Shown piece by piece: positions 6,254 to 10,023 of a DNA stretch of 10,023 nucleotides (the first letter of the stretch is position 1; every line of letters begins with the position of its first letter). This DNA comes from Candidatus Aenigmatarchaeota archaeon (GTDB taxonomy: Archaea; Aenigmatarchaeota; Aenigmatarchaeia; PWEA01; JAGHBM01): positions 1 to 10,023 of the forward strand of contig JAGHBM010000021.1 in assembly GCA_021160955.1 (NCBI GenBank), written 5' to 3'. The position numbers and the translations under genes were made by a program. A model generated the notes under the pieces. That model had not been told where the DNA came from. It was given only the letters and a program-made list of their open reading frames with translations, and ran no database searches.

Positions 6254-8665
6254 TCACGACTCTGGCAACTTTATCGCCATTACTTTTGAAACACCATCTT
6301 CCATAGAAATTCCATAGACTTGATCTGCATATCTCAACGTAATATCGTTGTGGGAAATAACTATGAACTGTGCCTTCTTTGATTGTCTTTTGAGAAGCTC
6401 AGCAACCTTTTTCGTGTTGACGCTGTCAAGTGCAGCATCTGCCTCATCGAGTATGTAGAAAGGAGCCGGTTTGAACATCTGAACACCGAATAGAAATGCA
6501 AGGGCAGTTATGGTCTTTTCCCCGCCGGACATGGAATCTATGCTCAGTGTTTTCTTTCCTAGCGGTCTCGCCTTTATCAACAGACCACTCCTTATATCGT
6601 TTGGATCCTCGAGCTCGAGATGTGCCTCGCCACCGTTCAACTCTTTGAATATGTTCTGGAAATTTTCATTGATCTTGTTGAACGCATTCATGAACGCCTC
6701 TCTTCTTTTGTTTTCTATGCTCTCTGCAATTTTCAATATGCTTTCTTTCTCCTTTTCTATTCTTTCAACTTTTTTCTTCAGATCTTCGTAGAGAATTTTC
6801 ATGTTTTCATAGTCCTCTATAGCCCTTTGATTCACCGGACCTACCCTCCTGAGTTTTTCTATTATGTTTCTTCTCTGCTTCTGCAGGACTTCTATGTCAC
6901 CCTCCAAAAACCTGTCAAGATCTTTGTATTCTTGAAATTCCATCTCAAGATTTTCTATTTCTGCATCGATCTTGGCCTTCTTGATTCTGAGATCAGAAAC
7001 CTTGTGTTGAAGGGTAACTCTCATATCATAGAGCTTTTGTCTTTCCTTTCTTATTTTCTCGGTCTCATCGGTGAGTTTTGAAACATCGGCTTCCCTAACG
7101 GCTTTTTCTTCGACTTCTTTTATCTTGCTGAGTTTTCCTTCGAGGATACCGATTTTCTCATCCAACTTTTCATTTTCCTTCTTTAGGTCTTCTATGTTTT
7201 TTCTGAATTCCATTATTCTCTGCAGGTCTGACTTCTTTCTGAATCCTCCTGTCATTGCACCTGACTTTTGGATTAAATCCCCGTCGAGGGTCACCATCCT
7301 GTATTTTCCTATGTACTTTCTCGCGGTCTTGAGATCCTTAACTATTAGAGTGTCTCCAAAGGCGTACTTTATCGCAGGTTCAAAGGACTTGTCATACTTT
7401 ACCAGATTTATGGCATAATCTATTATTCCCTCACCACTCACCGGTTCATTCTCTTTGTACCTTATCTTGTTTAAAGGAAGAAAAGTAGCTCTTCCCAACT
7501 TTTCCTTTTTTAGGAGATTTATGCAATCTTCGGCAACTTTATCCGATTTAACCACAATGTCGTTTATTCTGTTTCCCAACGCAACTTCTATGGCACTTTG
7601 AAATTTACCATCGGCCGAAAAAAGCTCACCTACCGTTCCATAGACACCGGATATGCTCTTCAACCTCTTTATTATAGAACCTTCCTCAGACAGGTGTGAT
7701 ATCATCTCCTCGAGTCTCTTTATTTCCCTCAGGTTGCTCTCTATCTTGTTTTGGTACCTTTCAATTTCACTTCTTAACTCTTCTTTCTCCCTGACGTTCT
7801 TGTCCATCTTGAAAACTTCTACCATCGTCTTGTTGATCTCCTTTTGCTTTTCGGTGAGCTCAAGATCGAGCTTCTCAAATTTCTCATTGACTTCGCTGAA
7901 TTCCTCTTCTTTCTTCTTAAGTTCTTCCATTATTTCTTCCAATCTTTTCTTTGCGTTGTCAAGCCTTATCTTGATTATGGATCCTGTCAGAACCTTCAGA
8001 TCTTCGTTCAAAGTCTTGTACTCCCTCGCGAGTTTTTGCTCCCTCTCGAGTTTCTTCAGGAGGGTTTCCTTTTCACTCAATCTTATCTTTACCTCATTTA
8101 ACTTTTGATCAACTTTCTCGAGCTCTTTTTCTGCCTTCTGTTTCTTGTCTTCAAACTCACCGATTCCAGAAACCTCATCTATTATTTCCCTTCTCTGTTG
8201 AGGACTCATCTCTATCAAATTCGTGATATCACCCTGCATTATTATGTTGTGTCCATCCGCGTATATTCCAGCACTCGCAAGAACATCGACTATCTTCCTT
8301 CTGTTCACGGTTTTTCCGTTGAGTTTGTATATACTTGAGCCGTTTTTGTTGACCTTCCGGGTTATCTTTATTTCGTCTCCTTCCCCCGGAATTGTCTTGT
8401 CGCTGTTATCCAAATAGAGGTTAACAACTGCATATTCAGCGCCTCCTCTTTTCTTTCCACCCTTGAAAATTAGTTCATTGAGTCTCTCAGCACGTATTGT
8501 TTTGGTGGATCTTATACCGAGAACGAAGCAGAGCGCATCGACTATGTTGCTCTTTCCGGAACCATTCGGTCCAGAGATGACGTTGAGCCCTGGAAGTAGA
8601 GGCACGACTACCTTGTTGGCAAACGATTTGAATCCTTGCATCGAGATCCTTTCTATCCTTACCAT
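6254..8665 (-). CDS. smc: SMC chromosome-condensation ATPase with unusually short arms
   Basis: SMC is the DNA-binding ATPase of the SMC-ScpAB complex. All core parts are intact: Walker A GPNGSGKSN (32-40), Q-loop IIMQGDI (Q144), signature SMSGGEK (711-717), Walker B FYILDEAD (736-743), D-loop AALDSVN, and a hinge at about 338-475 that opens ISGVYGTVGELF and ends SGAMTGGF. The coiled coils span about 165-337 and 476-662, roughly 170-185 residues each, against about 330 in typical bacterial and archaeal SMC (total about 1170-1200). Both head-proximal regions are kept (REYKTLNEDL and GPVNQRAIEDYE), so the loss is mid-arm. The total is 803 residues. ATG 8665 (MVRIERISMQGFKSF) is chosen because it fits the family N-terminus and lies about 33 nt from a TATA box; ATG 8674 is the alternative. 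The neighbouring scpA and scpB exclude Rad50 and MukB. Confidence 0.95.
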   Translation of the reverse strand: MVRIERISMQGFKSFANKVVVPLLPGLNVISGPNGSGKSNIVDALCFVLGIRSTKTIRAERLNELIFKGGKKRGGAEYAVVNLYLDNSDKTIPGEGDEIKITRKVNKNGSSIYKLNGKTVNRRKIVDVLASAGIYADGHNIIMQGDITNLIEMSPQQRREIIDEVSGIGEFEDKKQKAEKELEKVDQKLNEVKIRLSEKETLLKKLEREQKLAREYKTLNEDLKVLTGSIIKIRLDNAKKRLEEIMEELKKKEEEFSEVNEKFEKLDLELTEKQKEINKTMVEVFKMDKNVREKEELRSEIERYQNKIESNLREIKRLEEMISHLSEEGSIIKRLKSISGVYGTVGELFSADGKFQSAIEVALGNRINDIVVKSDKVAEDCINLLKKEKLGRATFLPLNKIRYKENEPVSGEGIIDYAINLVKYDKSFEPAIKYAFGDTLIVKDLKTARKYIGKYRMVTLDGDLIQKSGAMTGGFRKKSDLQRIMEFRKNIEDLKKENEKLDEKIGILEGKLSKIKEVEEKAVREADVSKLTDETEKIRKERQKLYDMRVTLQHKVSDLRIKKAKIDAEIENLEMEFQEYKDLDRFLEGDIEVLQKQRRNIIEKLRRVGPVNQRAIEDYENMKILYEDLKKKVERIEKEKESILKIAESIENKRREAFMNAFNKINENFQNIFKELNGGEAHLELEDPNDIRSGLLIKARPLGKKTLSIDSMSGGEKTITALAFLFGVQMFKPAPFYILDEADAALDSVNTKKVAELLKRQSKKAQFIVISHNDITLRYADQVYGISMEDGVSKVMAIKLPES

Positions 8666-8691
8666 ATATAACATCTTCTAATGTTGTCAAA

Positions 8692-8698
8692 TTTATAA
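8692..8698 (-). promoter_or_regulatory. TATA box for smc
   Basis: The minus strand reads TTATAAA from 8698 to 8692, about 33 nt before the ATG at 8665 and 24 nt before the ATG at 8674. No Shine-Dalgarno precedes either codon, so a leaderless or near-leaderless transcript is predicted. Confidence 0.55.
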
Positions 8699-8725
8699 TT
8701 TTGAAGAGAGCGACCGCCAACCACA

Positions 8726-8733
8726 TATAAATA
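8726..8733 (+). promoter_or_regulatory. TATA box for the orphan gene at 8757
   Basis: TATAAATA begins exactly 31 nt before the ATG at 8757, and the bases before that ATG contain no Shine-Dalgarno. This is the clearest leaderless archaeal promoter in the window. It is back to back with the smc promoter, 27 bp separating the two boxes. Confidence 0.7.
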
Positions 8734-8756
8734 GTTCCGTCACAAAAGTATATTTC

Positions 8757-9287
8757 ATGAGAATGAAACCTGAAGAATACTTAAAGAAATTCGAAAAGGC
8801 CAAGATGTTGAAAATCGATGCCATCGATTTCTACGACAGATTTGAAGATGAAATATGGAAAAGATATTTCATTCCAGCCGAGGAAGTGGTGATCGAACTC
8901 AGATATGAAAAGGAAGAACCACCGATGAACAAGAAATGGTCCTACTCTGCAGCAGGAATTGATGGAGATGACAGAATATTCTTGAAGTTGGAAGATGAAT
9001 TCAAGAGATTTCCATATCCACTATCGGGAGACAACAGCGGAAGCAGAGCCCTTGGAATCGAATTGTTCTCAAGAAATGGAGCAAGAATCTCCAAAATAGA
9101 TGATAAGTTGCTGTTCATACTTCACGACCTCTCAGAAAAAGAGATCATTGGAACGGTAGAAGGATACGATCCCGAGAAAATATTGAGTATAGAGCAAGAG
9201 AAATTTGGACATGCGGTTATAACGGACTGGAAACTGAACATTCCCTGGAGCATACTGGACAAGTTCAAATGGAGCCTCGATGAATGA
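8757..9287 (+). CDS. conserved-looking protein of unknown function, 176 residues
   Basis: I do not recognise this protein. It has no signal peptide, membrane segment, cysteine or nucleotide-binding motif. The N-terminal 35 residues look helical and charged (KKFEKAKMLKI). The rest reads as mixed alpha/beta with strands such as EEVVIELRYE (42-51) and a glycine- and serine-rich stretch, YPLSGDNSGSRALGIELF (87-104), that could be a loop or a ligand site. Five tryptophans (34, 61, 158, 164, 172) are a high number for its size. It is probably cytoplasmic. The ATG at 8757 is set by the TATA box 31 nt upstream. It diverges from smc and ends 11 nt before a convergent gene; neither neighbour indicates a function. 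Confidence 0.82.
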   Translation: MRMKPEEYLKKFEKAKMLKIDAIDFYDRFEDEIWKRYFIPAEEVVIELRYEKEEPPMNKKWSYSAAGIDGDDRIFLKLEDEFKRFPYPLSGDNSGSRALGIELFSRNGARISKIDDKLLFILHDLSEKEIIGTVEGYDPEKILSIEQEKFGHAVITDWKLNIPWSILDKFKWSLDE

Positions 9288-9298
9288 GACCGAGAGAC

Positions 9299-10023
9299 TC
9301 ATCGAATCCACAGATCGTATAATTCATCTCTGATTGGCTTTTCAAATACTTCCTCATCCAAAATAACCTTTGGTTTCTTAGTACTCTTAACTTCTCCGAT
9401 GATACTAGCACTGATATTTTTCTCTTTAAGCTCTCCAACAGCTTTCTTCACCTTGTTTCCGGGCACCGTGGCCAAAAGAGCACCAGAGCTGAAAACCTTT
9501 AATGGATCGACACCAACGGCACCACATACCTTTTGTGTATCCTTAGAAATTATTATGTTTCTCCTGTCAACGACGAGCTCTTTCTTTGATGCCATCGCAA
9601 CCTCTATCAATCCGTTTAAAATTCCACCTTCGGTTGGATCGTGCATCGAACTGGCGTATTTGGATAATATCATGGCTTCTTTAACAACACTTATTTGCCT
9701 CAATTTATTTTTGGCCCTCTTCAACAGAGTTGGAGAAATTTTGCCTCTTATCTTCTTCTCAAAGTCGGTTGCGATTATTCCCGTGGCCTCTACGGCGGCT
9801 CCTTTGGTCAGTATTATCTTATCACCGTCTCTCGCACCAGAGGTAGGGACGAACCTATTCCCGGTACCAATACAGGTCAAAGATATGAAAGGTCTTGAAA
9901 TTTCAGGTGTGTACTCCGAATGACCTCCCACGATCGATATGCCAAGTTTCTTAGCCTCCTTGTCGAGCTGTCTCGTTATTTTGTCCAAGTCTTTAAATCC
10001 ATCGGGTAAAAAGAATATCACCA
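9299..10023 (-). CDS. AIR-synthase/HypE-like protein, 5' end beyond the window
   Basis: This belongs to the PurM/HypE/ThiL/SelD ATP-binding superfamily. About 241 C-terminal residues are visible; the N-terminal part, probably about 90-100 residues, lies off the right edge, and the GTG at 10021 is only an internal valine codon. Numbering from that codon, the end of domain 1 is seen as LPDGFKDLDK (5-14), GISIVGGHSEYTPE (27-40) and TCIGTG (49-54). Domain 2 then follows with DGDKIILTKG (65-74), HDPTEGGILNGL (127-138) and SSGALLATV (178-186). HDPTEGG corresponds to the DPTRGG motif of HypE. However, the protein ends YDLWIR, without the C-terminal PRxC cysteine that HypE uses to carry the thiocarbamate, so it is a HypE-like paralogue rather than the hydrogenase nickel-iron cyanide enzyme. 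Its substrate is unknown. Confidence 0.8.
   Translation of the reverse strand, partial: VIFFLPDGFKDLDKITRQLDKEAKKLGISIVGGHSEYTPEISRPFISLTCIGTGNRFVPTSGARDGDKIILTKGAAVEATGIIATDFEKKIRGKISPTLLKRAKNKLRQISVVKEAMILSKYASSMHDPTEGGILNGLIEVAMASKKELVVDRRNIIISKDTQKVCGAVGVDPLKVFSSGALLATVPGNKVKKAVGELKEKNISASIIGEVKSTKKPKVILDEEVFEKPIRDELYDLWIR

Noticed and set aside
7653..8108. 151-residue plus-strand open frame rich in Ser, Leu and Phe
   Set aside because: It is the antisense of the Lys- and Glu-rich smc coiled coil; GAA, GAG and AAG codons read backwards give Ser, Leu and Phe without stops.
6254..8665. Idea that the short SMC is Rad50 or a truncated pseudogene
   Set aside because: There is no zinc-hook CxxC; instead there is an SMC hinge, and all head motifs on both sides are intact, with scpA and scpB next door.
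9284..9302. ATGAG...CTCAT inverted repeat between the two convergent genes as a terminator
   Set aside because: The arms are only 5 bp with a 9-base loop and no T tract follows; it is within chance expectation.

Overview
This window comes from an archaeon. The replication and repair helicase is of the Hel308 type, the thymidylate kinase is of the euryarchaeal type, and there is an archaeal GGQ-type relative of Vms1. Several genes have a TATA-like box about 30 nt upstream of the start codon and no Shine-Dalgarno sequence, which is the layout of leaderless archaeal genes. All coding strands are purine-rich, with AGA/AGG arginine and frequent ATA isoleucine codons, which fits (but does not prove) a thermophile. 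I cannot assign a lineage from sequence alone; a euryarchaeal or DPANN-like lineage is possible.

The window is densely packed. Left to right it holds: possibly the last codons of a plus-strand gene (2-73); a Hel308-like helicase on the minus strand (68-2212); a divergent, short intergenic region with two interlocked TATA boxes; a plus-strand thymidylate pair, tmk (2253-2885) and a double-length ThyX-family protein (2890-4263); a minus-strand block of scpA, scpB and a Vms1/eRF1-domain-like protein (6189 down to 4244); smc (8665-6254, minus); a divergent plus-strand orphan of 176 residues (8757-9287) with a clear leaderless promoter; and the C-terminal two thirds of an AIR-synthase/HypE-like protein (9299 to the right edge, minus). 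No gap exceeds 300 bases, and I saw no tRNA, rRNA, CRISPR or mobile element.

Two functional modules stand out. The first is dTTP synthesis: the ThyX relative would make dTMP and Tmk would phosphorylate it. The second is chromosome organisation: SMC with its kleisin ScpA and winged-helix partner ScpB. A predicted ribosome-rescue hydrolase is attached downstream of scpB.

The most unusual items are an SMC of only about 803 residues, whose two coiled-coil arms are shortened by a similar amount; a tandem ThyX whose two halves each lack different parts of the canonical signature motif and which carries a C-terminal cysteine cluster; and a HypE-like protein without the terminal cysteine that true HypE needs.
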